64,000 nucleotides of DNA from Anaeromyces robustus (taxonomy: Eukaryota; Neocallimastigomycota; Neocallimastigomycetes; Neocallimastigales; Neocallimastigaceae), in contig MCFG01000345.1 of the NCBI GenBank assembly GCA_002104895.1, positions 1 through 64,000 on the forward strand, in the 5' to 3' direction. Positions 1-11,936 of this stretch are shown here, in pieces (the first letter of the stretch is position 1; the number at the start of each line of letters is the position of its first letter). Made by a program: the position numbers and the translations under genes. The notes beneath the pieces were generated by a model, which saw nothing but the letters and a program-made list of their open reading frames with translations, was not told where the DNA came from and did no database searches.

Positions 1-3000
1 ATTTTAAATAATATTTTATCAATATCAAATATTTTATAACACTTTATTAATACATTTTATTTATATTCTTATAACAATAATTATTAATATTTCTAATTCT
101 AACCTTTAATAAATTTAATACTTCAATATAATTATAATAATAAATATTTATAATAATAAATATATAAATAATTATAATTAAATAATACTATCCACTCTTT
201 TCCCTTTTTCCCTTATCCTTTCCCTCCAACTTAAAAACCCTGGACAAATACAGAAAATAAATATTCTGTATATTATTAAAATAAAATAAAATAAATAAAA
301 TAATAAAAATTAATTATAAAATAAATGAATTATTTATAAATGTATAATACAGAAGTTAAATGTATTTCTGTATAAAAGTATAATATTTATTTTTAATTTT
401 TATTTAAAACACTAAATAGATTAATAAAAATATTTAATAATTAGAATAGAAAATATTAATAAATAATAATAACAATAATAATTAATATTAAAATAAATCT
501 TAGAATATAATATTTAGAATAGAGAATTATATTATAAAATAAATAATAATAATTAGATTAATTAAATAAATAATAATAATAATAATAGTCGAAAGACTAT
601 AATAATAAAATTCATGTATTATAAAAGGAGGATAATTTTTCTTTCTTTTATAAAACGATCAATAATTTGTATTTAAAAATAAGAATAATAAAAATAAAAG
701 AAGAGTTAAACAAAAGATTATTTTATTTTTAATTTTATTGATTCATTAGTAATAATTATTTAGTATATAAGTTAATTATATTTATTGTTTATGAATATAC
801 ATGTTTCCTGCATCATGATAAATAATGAAATTTTTATAGTACTTTTAATTATAATATTAACTTTTAAAAATTCTAATTAGTTTTATTTATTATTATTCTC
901 TATAATTTATTATTAATTTACTTTAATTATAATTATTTTCTAAACTTCAAATAATTAATAAATTTTAATATTATATTGAATTATCATTTAAAATAATTAA
1001 TAACATTAATAAAAAAATAATAAGATTATTAAATTATATTTTAAAACAATATCTTTATCATTATTATCTTAAACTAAATCAATTCTTAAAAATATTATTG
1101 AATATTAAATTTATATAAATTATAAACAATTTATAATTAATATTATAAAAATAATAAACGATTCTAAAATATTTTAATTAAATAATATGACTCGAAAATA
1201 GTTTCTAAAAACACTTTTAAAATACCTTCTAAATACTTTTTAAATATTCTTTACACTTAAACATTTCTAAATTAGAAATAACAAATAATTTTATTTACTT
1301 TATAAATAAATAAACAGTTTATCTTTATAATTTTATTAATAATATTATTTATTTTTATTATTTATTTTATTATTATTTTTATACATTTTTACTTATTTTA
1401 TTCAATATTTTTTAATTATTTTATTTATATTTTTATAAATACTTGTATTATTTTATTTATTATTGTAAATAGTTTAATTTTAAAGAAAAATATAAATACA
1501 TGTAAATATTTTTATGTAAATTAATTCTTTACTACTATTTTTAATAATAGCTTAGTCATAAATATAATGAATTAATAATTATTAGAATAAATTACTAAAT
1601 TAAAATATATAATCAACATAAAATAGTTTAGTTAAGAATAAAACTACTATTTAATAAATAATAATAAATTTAATAAAATTTTAATAAATAAATTTTATAT
1701 TTTAAACTTAATAATAAAACTGTGTTTTATAAAACAATTTTAGTGTTTAAATTTACAATCTACTGGAAAATAACTTAGACAGTTATTCTGAAAATACATA
1801 GGTAATATCACTTTCTTCCCTATAAAGAATTAAGATATTACCATTTTGTATTATTCAAATTTGCTATTTTTCTTTAAATATACATTATTTCCTAATCCAT
1901 ATTTTTGAATTTTTTATTCTTTATAAATTAGTAATAAATGAAACTTTTTTATAAATGTTTTATTAATATCTTAAAAAATATAATAATTTTATGAATATCT
2001 TTATTAAAAATTATATTTATATTATCCATATTTATAATACTTTATAGTAAATTTTATTAATATATCATAATATATTTTATTTAATAATCTTTAATTTTTT
2101 TTTATAATAATTTCTATATAAATATTACTTTATTAATATATATTTTCTGATATATTATAATTAACTTTAATATATTTTATTAATCTTAAAAAAATAATAA
2201 AAAAAAGGACATATTTTTACGATTTATTATCAAAATGACATAGAATAAAAAAGGACAAAACTAAAAAAAAAAAAAATATATATATACAATTTTTAATGTA
2301 AAAATTTTCAAAAAAAAATTTTTTATTATAGGAATTGTTTTTATTTAATTTTAATATTTATTAAAGTTTCGTTTTTTTTTTTTTTTGAAAAATCTTTCTT
2401 TTTATAATAAATAAAGTTTTTTTTAATTTATGTAAAGTTTATCCCATTAAAAATTAGGATGATTTAAATCATTGGATGATTTTTATGCAACTGTTTTTTT
2501 TTCTTTTTTTTTTTTATTTTTTATTTTTTATGATTCATGAATTAATTTATTAAACGATTTATTATTGAATAATTAATTTACAATATAAATAATAATAATA
2601 AAAAAACAAAACAAAACAAAAGAACAAAATACAAAAATATTAATAAATATTAAGCTTATATTATAATATATTATGCATATATTATAATATATAATCATAC
2701 AATGGTAATACATTAATTTAATATTAATATAATATAAATTAAAATATAATTTTTAATTAAAAAAATCCCAAATTTTATACTTTAATAAATAATAAAATTG
2801 AATAATTTAAATATTATAAATAAATAAAATAGTAAAACAAAAAAAAAAAAGGTAAATATGAAGCAAAAACTTCGACTATTAACCAAATAAATTTCTCAAT
2901 AATTTAAATAAAATGTATATTTTATACTCTATATATAATAAAAACTATTATCATAAAAAAGAATTATATTTTATTGATACATACAAAGAATTATTAATAA

Positions 3001-3750
3001 TATCAAAGACTTAAACATTTTTTTGTTTATTTACTTATTTTTTTATTTATTTTTTTTTTATTTTTTTGTATTGTTTTTTTTTTTTTTTGTTTATTTACTT
3101 ATTTTTATATATATTTTTTATATTTTTTATATTTTTTTTATTTATTTTTATTTGTTATTTTTTATTTATATTTTTTTTATTTATTTTTATTTGTTATTTT
3201 TTATTTATTTATTTATTCTATTTTATTTTTATTTTTATTTGTTTTTATTTTTATTTGTTTTTTTTATTTGTTATTTATTTATTTTTTATTTATTTATTTG
3301 TTTGTTTATTTTTATTTTTTTTAATTTTATTTACTTTATATCTATAATATTTTTTTATTTTTTTTTTAGTTGAATAAAATTAAAGTATTTTATTTATTTA
3401 TTTTTTTTTATTTTTATATTTTATATATATATTTATATATTTTTAATATATAGATTTTTTATTTTTATTTTTATTTTTTGAATTTATAAAATTTTGTTTT
3501 GTTTATTTGTTGAAACGCGTGTAAATTTTATATTCTATGTTTTTATTTATATATAGTATTTATATGGGTTTTAACGCATAATCTATATGCCATGCATAAT
3601 CTATATGCTTTTTTTTTTCTATCAAAGAAAATCTATAAATTTAGTGAATTAGATTCTATCAAATATTTTATTTTTTTTTTCTGAAAATAAAAAAAAAAAA
3701 GAAAAAAAAAATTCATTTATTTGATATATATTAATTAATATTATAAAAAT
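1..3750. other. AT-rich intergenic region, no gene seen
   Basis: No reading frame here has the composition of the real genes in the window. The open frames at 3023-3373 are Phe/Tyr/Leu/Ile-only translations of T-rich low-complexity DNA and are not taken as genes. A pyrimidine-rich islet lies at about 190-245. A small inverted repeat (9-bp arms 1801-1809 and 1834-1842) and a short hairpin near 588-601 (GAAA loop) are visible. A 15-base phrase, gcataatctatatgc, occurs twice between about 3576 and 3610. The region ends at the 3' side of the minus-strand xylanase gene. Confidence 0.6.
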
Positions 3751-4995
3751 CTAATTCCAAATTTTTTGGCACATTCTATCAATAGCTGCACATTGTTCAG
3801 CTACTGCATTACTGTATGGTTGAGACCAACATTGACCAAGAGCAGCATAACATTCATTAGACTTTTGACTTTTACAGTCCCAATCTTGAGCTCCACAACT
3901 GTAATAGTAATCAGCATTATTAGTTTGAGTACTAGTTCTAGTAGTTGTAGTTCTTGTAACTGTTTTAGTAGTTTGTGGGATAGATTTAGTTGAAGTCTTT
4001 GGAACAGTCTTAGTAGAAGTTTGTGGAATAGATTTAGTTGAAGTCTTTGGAACAGTCTTAGTAGAAGTTTGTGGAATAGATTTAGTTGAAGTCTTTGGAA
4101 CAGTCTTGGTAGATGTTTGTGGAATAGATTTAGTAGTTTTTGGAAGAGTCTTAGTAGTTTGTGGAAGGGTCTTAGTAGAAGTTTTTGGAACAGTTTTTGT
4201 TGTTGTTTTTGGAACAGTTTTAGTGGCAGAATTATTGTTATTACCACTATTGTTGTTACCATTACCAGAACCAATATAAACTTTAGCGTATGGGAAATCA
4301 GCTGTTCCACTAGTACCTGATCCAGTACTACCTGCTTCACCTAAAACTTTAGCTTCATGCATTTTACCCATTTTCATACCAAGTTTTTCCCATTGTTCAA
4401 AGTGAGCAGTAATATCAATGGTACCACAATCACGAGCTTGCTGACGAATACTGAAGTATTGTTTGAAAGTAGTATCACCATCAATAGATGGACCATAACG
4501 ACTATTTTCATAAACAGTGTATCTAGCACCATCAATAGTGTAATCACCATGTTTCTTATTACCAACCCAATCACCTGGACGGTATTGACTAAGCCAGTTA
4601 TCAACAACGTAGAATTCAACAAGTGGATTTCTAGTCCAACCATAAATACCTACATAAGAATAATCAACATTTCTTATGTTTTGTTTAACAAGTTTAAAGT
4701 CGGCATACATATGACCAATTTGTTGATGAGTCTTTGTACTATCAAAGGAAAGACCACTACGACATAAATAATCTTTAGCATTTTGGAAAGAACAAGAGAA
4801 TGAACCATCAGCATAAAAAGTAGCACTATTGTTACCACTATCAGCCCATAATTCATAACCAATTCCATTTATGGAACCAACTTTGTTACTTCTTTCAGTG
4901 ACACTTTGACCAGAGTGACCTGAAGCGCTACAAAAGCTTTGAGCAAAAGTAGAAGTAGCTAAAGATAAAATAACTGGAAAAATGGAAAATTTCAT
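3751..4995 (-). CDS. Secreted GH11 endo-1,4-beta-xylanase with repeat linker and Cys-rich C-terminal module
   Basis: A 414-residue protein from one uninterrupted exon. Residues 1-18 form a signal peptide ending near TFA|QS. Residues about 22-242 are a glycoside hydrolase family 11 jelly-roll: the nucleophile segment NPLVEFYVVDNW (Glu127), the thumb RYGPSIDG, and the acid/base segment KVLGEAG (Glu220). GH11 enzymes cut internal beta-1,4 bonds of xylan, here outside the cell. An Asn/Gly stretch (243-256) leads into a Thr/Pro/Lys linker (about 257-358) containing three copies of a 16-residue repeat. The last 56 residues hold six cysteines (C-x6-C-x7-C-x6-C-x12-C-x6-C). This spacing does not match the fungal dockerin or CBM1 patterns I know, so its role is unassigned. 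The HFEQWEKLGMKMGKMHEAKV stretch is of the type found in rumen-fungus xylanases. Absence of introns among intron-rich neighbours fits the known view that such genes came from rumen bacteria; that origin is inference here. Confidence 0.95.
   Translation of the reverse strand: MKFSIFPVILSLATSTFAQSFCSASGHSGQSVTERSNKVGSINGIGYELWADSGNNSATFYADGSFSCSFQNAKDYLCRSGLSFDSTKTHQQIGHMYADFKLVKQNIRNVDYSYVGIYGWTRNPLVEFYVVDNWLSQYRPGDWVGNKKHGDYTIDGARYTVYENSRYGPSIDGDTTFKQYFSIRQQARDCGTIDITAHFEQWEKLGMKMGKMHEAKVLGEAGSTGSGTSGTADFPYAKVYIGSGNGNNNSGNNNNSATKTVPKTTTKTVPKTSTKTLPQTTKTLPKTTKSIPQTSTKTVPKTSTKSIPQTSTKTVPKTSTKSIPQTSTKTVPKTSTKSIPQTTKTVTRTTTTRTSTQTNNADYYYSCGAQDWDCKSQKSNECYAALGQCWSQPYSNAVAEQCAAIDRMCQKIWN
3971..4114 (-). 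repeat. Three 48-bp tandem repeats in the xylanase linker
   Basis: Three head-to-tail copies (3971-4018, 4019-4066, 4067-4114) differ at only a few bases. Each encodes the 16 residues TSTKTVPKTSTKSIPQ or a close variant. The copies are nearly identical at silent positions too, which points to recent unequal exchange or slippage. Linker length may therefore vary between strains. Confidence 0.9.
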
Positions 4996-6567
4996 TTTTA
5001 TTTTTTTTATTTATTTATTTATTTTTAATTTTTTTTTAAGTAAATAAAACTTTTTTTTTTTATTTTTTTATTTTTTTTTTATTTTTTTTTATTTTTTATT
5101 AATAAGTATCTTATTTATAACTATATAAATAATTACTGAAAAAAAAACAAAAAGAGGAAATAAAGCTATTTATATATTTTTTTTAAAAAAAATTAATAAT
5201 AAATTGTCTCTTATCCATATTAGAAATAACAATAATTTCATATAAAAACATATTTATTTAAAATATAAAAAATATTAAGAACAATTACCATATTTGCTTT
5301 TTGTAACACAAACTTTCATTATTTAAATTAAGGATATTTTTTTAAAAAAAAAAAGGAAATCCTTAAATTTTAAAGTTCATGATTTTTTTTTTAATATTTT
5401 TTATAAATGACTATAATTACTTTTAATTACTTTTTTTTATATACATTTTTTTTTTTTTAAAAAATTTATATTTATTATCTTTTACCTTTTTTATTTATTT
5501 TATTAATTTTATTTATTTTATTAATTTTATTAATTTTATTAATTTATTAATTTATTTATCTTTTAGCTTTTATTTGGGTTACATGTGAATAATGTTGACA
5601 GAGGATATGACATATATTAAATATTGATAAAAAAATTTATCATGATATAAAAAATATATTAAATAATATATTAAATAAATAAATACTTCATTTATTATTA
5701 ATAAAATTTTCCATATTAAATTTTTGATTAAGTTTAATCCTTTTTTTTTTTATTTCATTTTATTTTATTTTTTTTTTCTTTTCCTTCCTTTATTTAAAAT
5801 ATTTAAAAATTACGGTCTTTGATATATTAAATATTAAATATTATTATTATTATTATTATTTTTTTTTTTTTAAAAAAATAAAAAAGAAACATAATAGTAG
5901 TAAGTTAATTAATGTAATAAACAAAAATTAATGTACATTAAAAACAATAAACAATATTAAATTAACAAAAAATAAGTAATAATTAATAAATAATTAATAT
6001 ATTAAAATAAATAAAATAGGGTTACACCAAATTATGATATTTTTTTATATACATTTTTTTATAAATTAATTTTTGACATGAAAATTATATTTTTTATGCT
6101 TTATCAATGACATGACTTTATAAACTTCCATATATATAAAATGTATTCTTTTATATTTGTTATATTAAAAAAAAAAAAAAAAAAAAAACTTATAAATAAA
6201 TACAATCACTAAAAATATATAATTTAAGGATTAATACTAAATATTTTAATAATGAATATATACATATACTATTAAAATATAATTAACTTGTAATTAAAGA
6301 TTTAATTTATTTATGTATATAATCATTACTAAAAAATAAAAAAATTAAAAAATTGAAAAAAAAAAATAATTATTAGAATTTATATATTGAGAATTAAAAA
6401 GAATATATAATAATTAATAATTAATTGAATGATTTTATTTAATTAATTATATTGAGATATTTTATATATAAAAGTTTTAATATATATAAAAGAAACAATG
6501 TAATATTATATACAAATATTATGAAAAATATATTATTATAAATTAATAATATATATATATATAAAGA

Positions 6568-6665
<98 letters not shown>

Positions 6666-7371
6666 CTATACTTGATTATAATTCAAATGTAGTTTTTAAA
6701 TGATTATATATGTAGAAATATCAATATTTTAATTATTTATTTTATTGTGGAAGGTAACAAAAGAATTTTGTATAAAATATATATTTTTAATAAAAATATC
6801 TTTTTTCTTAATATATATATATGTATAATTTATTTTATTTTATTTTATTTTTTATTGATAGTTGTAATAAAATTTATATTTTTGACAATCTTTAAAATTT
6901 TTAAAAATATAGATAACAATAATAATATATAAAAAGTTTGAAAAAGTGATCGTCATTTTTTTATCTGGAATATAAGAAATTGACGTAACATAATATATAT
7001 CTAATCTAAAATATTCTAAAATATTGGTTAAAGTTTATTTATATTATTTTATAATGATGGAAAGTCAAACATATTTTTTTTTTTTTAATTTCCTTCTATT
7101 TTATTAATTTCATCGTTTATACCTTCTTTCATTTTATATATAGTATAAATTTTTCCTTTTATTTTTTTTTTTTCATTTTCATCATTAGATATTTTATTTG
7201 CTTTTTATGTGAAATTTTTTAATTTTTCATTTTTTTTGTATTCTCTATATGTTATTTTATTTTTTTAAAAGAAGAACTTATACTATATGGAATGGAATTA
7301 TAATATATATATATATTTTATCATTTTTTATTATATTTTTCATATTTATTAATAATATGTTTATTAAATAT
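4996..7371. other. Intergenic: xylanase upstream region, no gene seen
   Basis: The first few hundred bases lie upstream of the minus-strand xylanase and should hold its promoter. In DNA this AT-rich TATA-like strings are everywhere, so I do not mark one. A (TAA)n tract occupies about 6569-6660. The phrase gttacaccaa at 6021 is followed by attatga and resembles the sequence near 24771. Between about 7090 and 7290 the minus strand reads in Lys/Asn-rich, coding-like phrases broken by stops. Confidence 0.5.
6569..6660. repeat. (TAA)n microsatellite
   Basis: About 30 uninterrupted trinucleotide copies between the xylanase and the degenerate region near 7.1-7.5 kb. It is not associated with a visible gene. 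Confidence 0.95.
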
Positions 7372-7489
7372 TCAATAGTTTCTTATAAAAATGATTTGAC
7401 TTGAATATGAGGAAATAATAGTAAAAACTTGATAATCTAAACTAGATGTTACGAAATTTGTCTGTTCCATTGATACATTTGAACATTTA
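7372..7489 (-). pseudogene. Possible short remnant of a decayed coding region
   Basis: An open run of about 38 codons ending in TGA, including VSMEQTNFVTSSLDYQVF. It has the balanced composition of real exons in this window (Gln, Thr, Ser, Val, Asp) rather than the Phe/Tyr/Ile/Lys/Asn output of AT-rich noise. It is preceded by in-frame stops, has no ATG context of its own, and no family is recognised. It could be the last exon of an unrecognised gene or a remnant. Confidence is low because such runs can occur by chance. Confidence 0.2.
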
Positions 7490-7867
7490 TTTATTTATTA
7501 ATCTAATAATAAATATATATATATTTATTTATGAAATAATTAATAATAAAACTTTTTTATATTTTTTTATTAGTTTTAAAACTTTATAGATCTTTTATTT
7601 CTTTCTCTATTATCATTTTTAGTATCATTATTTTATCTTTTTAAGGCTTCTAGATCATTTTATGTTTTTTTTCCGTTATTTTTTTTATATTAACTATTTA
7701 CATATTTTTTTTCTTATAATTAAAAAAAAATTAAATAAAAAAAGTTTATAAATTTTGTACACATAATTTTAATAAAAAATAAAGTTAATTTCTTCAATTA
7801 GAATATAATGTAAATATTTGAAAAGAAACAAAATATATGATTTAATAAATTTCACTGATAATTGTAA

Positions 7868-7990
7868 ATTTACAATAATGAAACATCAGAAACTAAAGAT
7901 TCTTTTGAAAAGAATGATAATTATTCAGAAAAAGAAGGCATTAAATTAATAAAGAATTTTACTATAATTTCATATATAAATTATTCTAAA
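7868..7990 (+). pseudogene. Possible short coding-like shard
   Basis: Just after an in-frame stop, about 40 codons read plausibly, including NETSETKDSFEKNDNYSEKE, before dissolving into poly-T and poly-A. There is no start codon, no clear splice site and no recognised family. It is listed only because its composition differs from the flanking AT noise. Confidence 0.15.
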
Positions 7991-8023
7991 TTTTTTTTTT
8001 TTTCAATTTTTTCTAATTTATTA

Positions 8024-8056
<33 letters not shown>

Positions 8057-8581
8057 AAAAGAAAAAATAAAAATAAATCTGATTTTTAAAAATTTATTTA
8101 TATTATATATAATATAATATACATACATACATACATAAATAAATATATAAATAATAAATAAATAAATATATAAATAATAAATAAATAAATATATATCTAT
8201 ATATAAATGAATAAATAAACAAAGTAATAAATAAATAAATAAATTCACACCTTTAAATAAATATGTTAACATTTATATATTTAAATTAAAAAAAAAATTA
8301 TCATTTCATAGTAACACAATTTTTAATATATTATTTTTTATTTTTTTTTATTTTTTTTATATATTTTATTATTAGTTTAAATGAAAAATTTACATGAAAT
8401 AAATTGATTATGTGGATATTATATTATAGATTAAAGTTTGTATAAATAAATTAGATAGTTATATATTATTATTATTATTATTATTATTATGATTATATGA
8501 TTATTATGATGAATATTGATAATTATAATTATAAATATTTAATGATTAAAATTTTTTTTAAATGTATTTGTATAAAATGTT

Positions 8582-8968
8582 TTAATAATTTTCAGACTTA
8601 TAGAAAACTTCGTTATCACATTTTCCTTCTGTGAGGAATTGCTTTATATTTCCTAAAGTAGTTTTAGAAATATTTTCTAAAGCTTCTGCAGTTAAGAAGG
8701 CTTGATGAGATGTAACAATAACATTTGGGAAAGAGATAAGTCTAGCTAAGACATCATCTTCTATAATATGACCAGAGAAATTGTTATAGAATACATTAGA
8801 TTCTTCTTCATATACATCAAGACAAGCGGCACCAATTTTTCTCTTTTTAATACCTTGTAAAAGTGCACCTGAATCAACTAAAGCACCACGAGAAGTATTA
8901 ATTATAACAACACCTTTTTTCATTTTTTCTACAGAATCTTGATTAATTAAGTGATAAGTTTCAAATAA
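8582..8968 (-). pseudogene. 5'-truncated D-lactate dehydrogenase (2-hydroxyacid dehydrogenase)
   Basis: Only the C-terminal third of a D-lactate dehydrogenase is present. Homology begins at FETYHLINQDSVEKMKKG and runs to a stop at 8582. The segment keeps the catalytic Arg (INTSRGALVD), Glu (CLDVYEEE) and His (VTSHQAF) of the family. The family is normally about 330 residues; the substrate-binding half and most of the NAD-binding Rossmann fold are missing. Upstream of the homology the frame meets a stop in ATTAAT-type DNA with no AG acceptor. The space beyond is occupied by the last exon of the next gene, which ends at 9135. The surviving part has no internal stop, so truncation may be recent. 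A 113-residue product starting at MKKGVV would lack cofactor binding, so I call it a pseudogene fragment. D-LDH genes of bacterial type are known in anaerobic fungi. Confidence 0.8.
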
Positions 8969-9051
8969 ATTATTAATTATTAATTATTAATTAATATATT
9001 TTAATAATTTCAATTTCTTTTTATGACTATTAAAATTATATGAAACAATTC

Positions 9052-9100
<49 letters not shown>

Positions 9101-9134
9101 TTATATATATTATAATTTATATATTTAATTTATA

Positions 9135-11753
9135 TTATTTTTCTTTTATATTTACCCAATTTTTAACATTCCAAAAGAACCAAATTTTGTTTGGATAAGT
9201 TTTAATAAAAGCAATTAAAAGATCTACAAGTACAAAGACAAAACCAATAATAACAAAAGTAGTGGCTCCAAATTTTTTAATATTTTCATCAATTAAATCT
9301 ATAATATTTTAATTATTTATAATAATAAATACATTATAATTCATATATATGTATAGATAATATAACATTTATTATTTAACAATTTAATAAATAATATTAA
9401 TTTTGTTTTTCAATATATATAAAAATTAATATATTATTGAATTCATAGTATCATAATTTTTTTTCCTTTTATCTTTTTTTTTATCAGTACTTACTTTGAT
9501 ATAATTCATATACACCATAAATAGTGGTTATAATAGAACGATATAAATTTATCATTCTAAAGAATTTCATCCATTCTTTATTAGATTGATCATTTCCAAT
9601 TGTATTATCATTATTGAAATATTCTCTATAAAATAATTTTGGATTAAACATTGATAATAAAGTATATTGTTTTCCATTGAAATAATAGAAATTATTATAG
9701 GTATAACCTGTAAAATAATTACCAAAATTATCACCAATATAATCTTTTAATTCTGGTGTAAATTCAGTAATGATGGAAGAAGCAATAATTTCAGAACCTT
9801 TTTCTGGTGATTTTTTTCCTTCTTCACTTTTTTTATTTCCATATGTCATAAATAATAATTTTTTATCATAATTTACATATTGTTTTGATAAACATGATTT
9901 TAATGTTAAAGGATTTATATTATTATTTGGTTCATGACATGGTGGTTCATCTTCATCATCTTCTTCAGTTTTCAAATTAAAACTTACACTTTTTTTAATT
10001 TTTTTGATATTCGATTTGTCTTCTATTTCAATTTTAATTTCATTTCCATCGTTTTTATTGTTTTCTATTTTATTTAATAACATTTCTTTTTCTTTTTCAT
10101 TTTCTTCTATTTCTTCGATTTCTTCTTTTTCATCTCTATTATTCATTTTCATTTTTTCTAATATATTACTATCACATAAATAATAATTTTCTTTATCTAC
10201 ATCTTCAAGTTGATATTCTTCCGAAGAAAAATGATGAAATTCATTTTTATTTCCTTTTTTTCTTAATTGATCTCTAAAATTTGTTCGATTATATGATGAA
10301 TTTTCAAAATGTCTTTTTTGCATTTCTCTAAGAATAATTTTATTTAATTCTCGTTTATTTAAACGTGGTTGACGTTTATAGGATTCTTCATTATAATCAT
10401 CATTTAAATAAATATTTCTTGAATTTCTTTCATCATCATAACTTTGTCTATAATAAGTAAAATTTTCTTTATTATCCTTTGAATTCTTTCTTTTATGATA
10501 ATGATGATGAGATAAAGGTTCATCATGCTTTTTTCCATTAAATAAATTATTTAACAATTTCTCTTTTTGTTCTTTTAATTTATTTAATGTTAAACTTAAT
10601 TTATTTTTATAATTATCATCATCATCATCTTTACTCATACCTTTTTCTTCTTTAATATCTTCTACTTTCATTTCATTTTCATTTTCATCTTCTTCTTCCT
10701 CACTTTCATCCTCATCATAATATTCTTGAAGGTAAGGATTAGTTTCATATTTTTCTTCTTCATATTCTTTCATATAATCTTTAAAATCTTTTTGAGGCTT
10801 ATGAATATGTTGACGATGACGATTTATAGATTTATAATAATCAATTTTCATATGAACTTTATATCTTTGTCTTGCTATAAAGTTTGATATATCATATTTA
10901 TTTAATATATTATTTAAAATTTTGATATTTTTTATATGTTTAATATTAAAATGTTTTTTTTCATTCATCATTGTATATGTTGATGAATGAGTTGATGAAG
11001 CAGCTCTCATAGAATTACGAAATATATTATTATTATGGTTTCTTCTTAGAGTAGCCATAGCAATTGAAGTTTGTTTTTGTTTTTGTAAATGAATTTTTCT
11101 TAATATATAATTCCTAAAAATTTCATTATTGTATCTTAAATTAAAATTCAATCTTTTTTTAGCAGAATAAAATATTGAATATGGCTTTTTTATATTATCA
11201 ATATTATCATCATCATTATTATTAATAAGTTTTTTAATTATTAGGTTTTTTTCTTCTGGAGTTTCATAATAAAAAGCATTTTCTCTAGTAAGACTTCTTT
11301 TCTTACGATGTTCAACCATTTCAGTATCAATATTAGTACTAGTAGTGGCATTTTTATTTTCTATATCATTGATAGTAGTATTTAAAGTACTTAATGGAAT
11401 TTCTGTAGTATTATTATTTGAAATATTTTTAATTTTTGTAGAATTTGTATTCGTATTTAAGTCACTAAAATAGAGATTTCCATTTTTATGATAAAATTCT
11501 TCATAAACGTCAATTACAACAGAATCATTAAATGTTTTAACTTTAGTTTTATTATTATTATTATTATTATTATTATCGTTGTAATTATAATTATTATTAC
11601 TATCATAATTAATTTTTTCTGTTACTTCTTCAGTTTGTGGTGTAGTCAGTTCAGTAATTTCCGTAGCTTTAGGTATTTTAAAATTGTTTTCTTCTTCTTT
11701 CATAGTATTATTTGATGCTATAATAGATTCATTTTTATTGATATTGTTAAACA

Positions 11754-11795
<42 letters not shown>

Positions 11796-11903
11796 CATTA
11801 TTATTATTATTATCAATATTATTATTATTATTATCAACATTATTATTATTATTAACATTATTATTATTATTAACATTATTATTATTATTAACATTATTAT
11901 TAA

Positions 11904-11936
<33 letters not shown>

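Noticed and set aside
3023-3373. A 116-residue open frame rich in Phe, Tyr, Leu and Ile
   Set aside because: It is translated T-rich low-complexity DNA with no family, no start context and an equally long overlapping frame.
5000-5200. TATA boxes and other promoter motifs upstream of genes
   Set aside because: In DNA this AT-rich, TATAAA-like strings occur every few dozen bases, so single matches carry no weight.
8582-8923. Functional 113-residue dehydrogenase starting at MKKGVV
   Set aside because: Homology continues upstream of that Met without a start, and the NAD-binding and substrate domains are missing.
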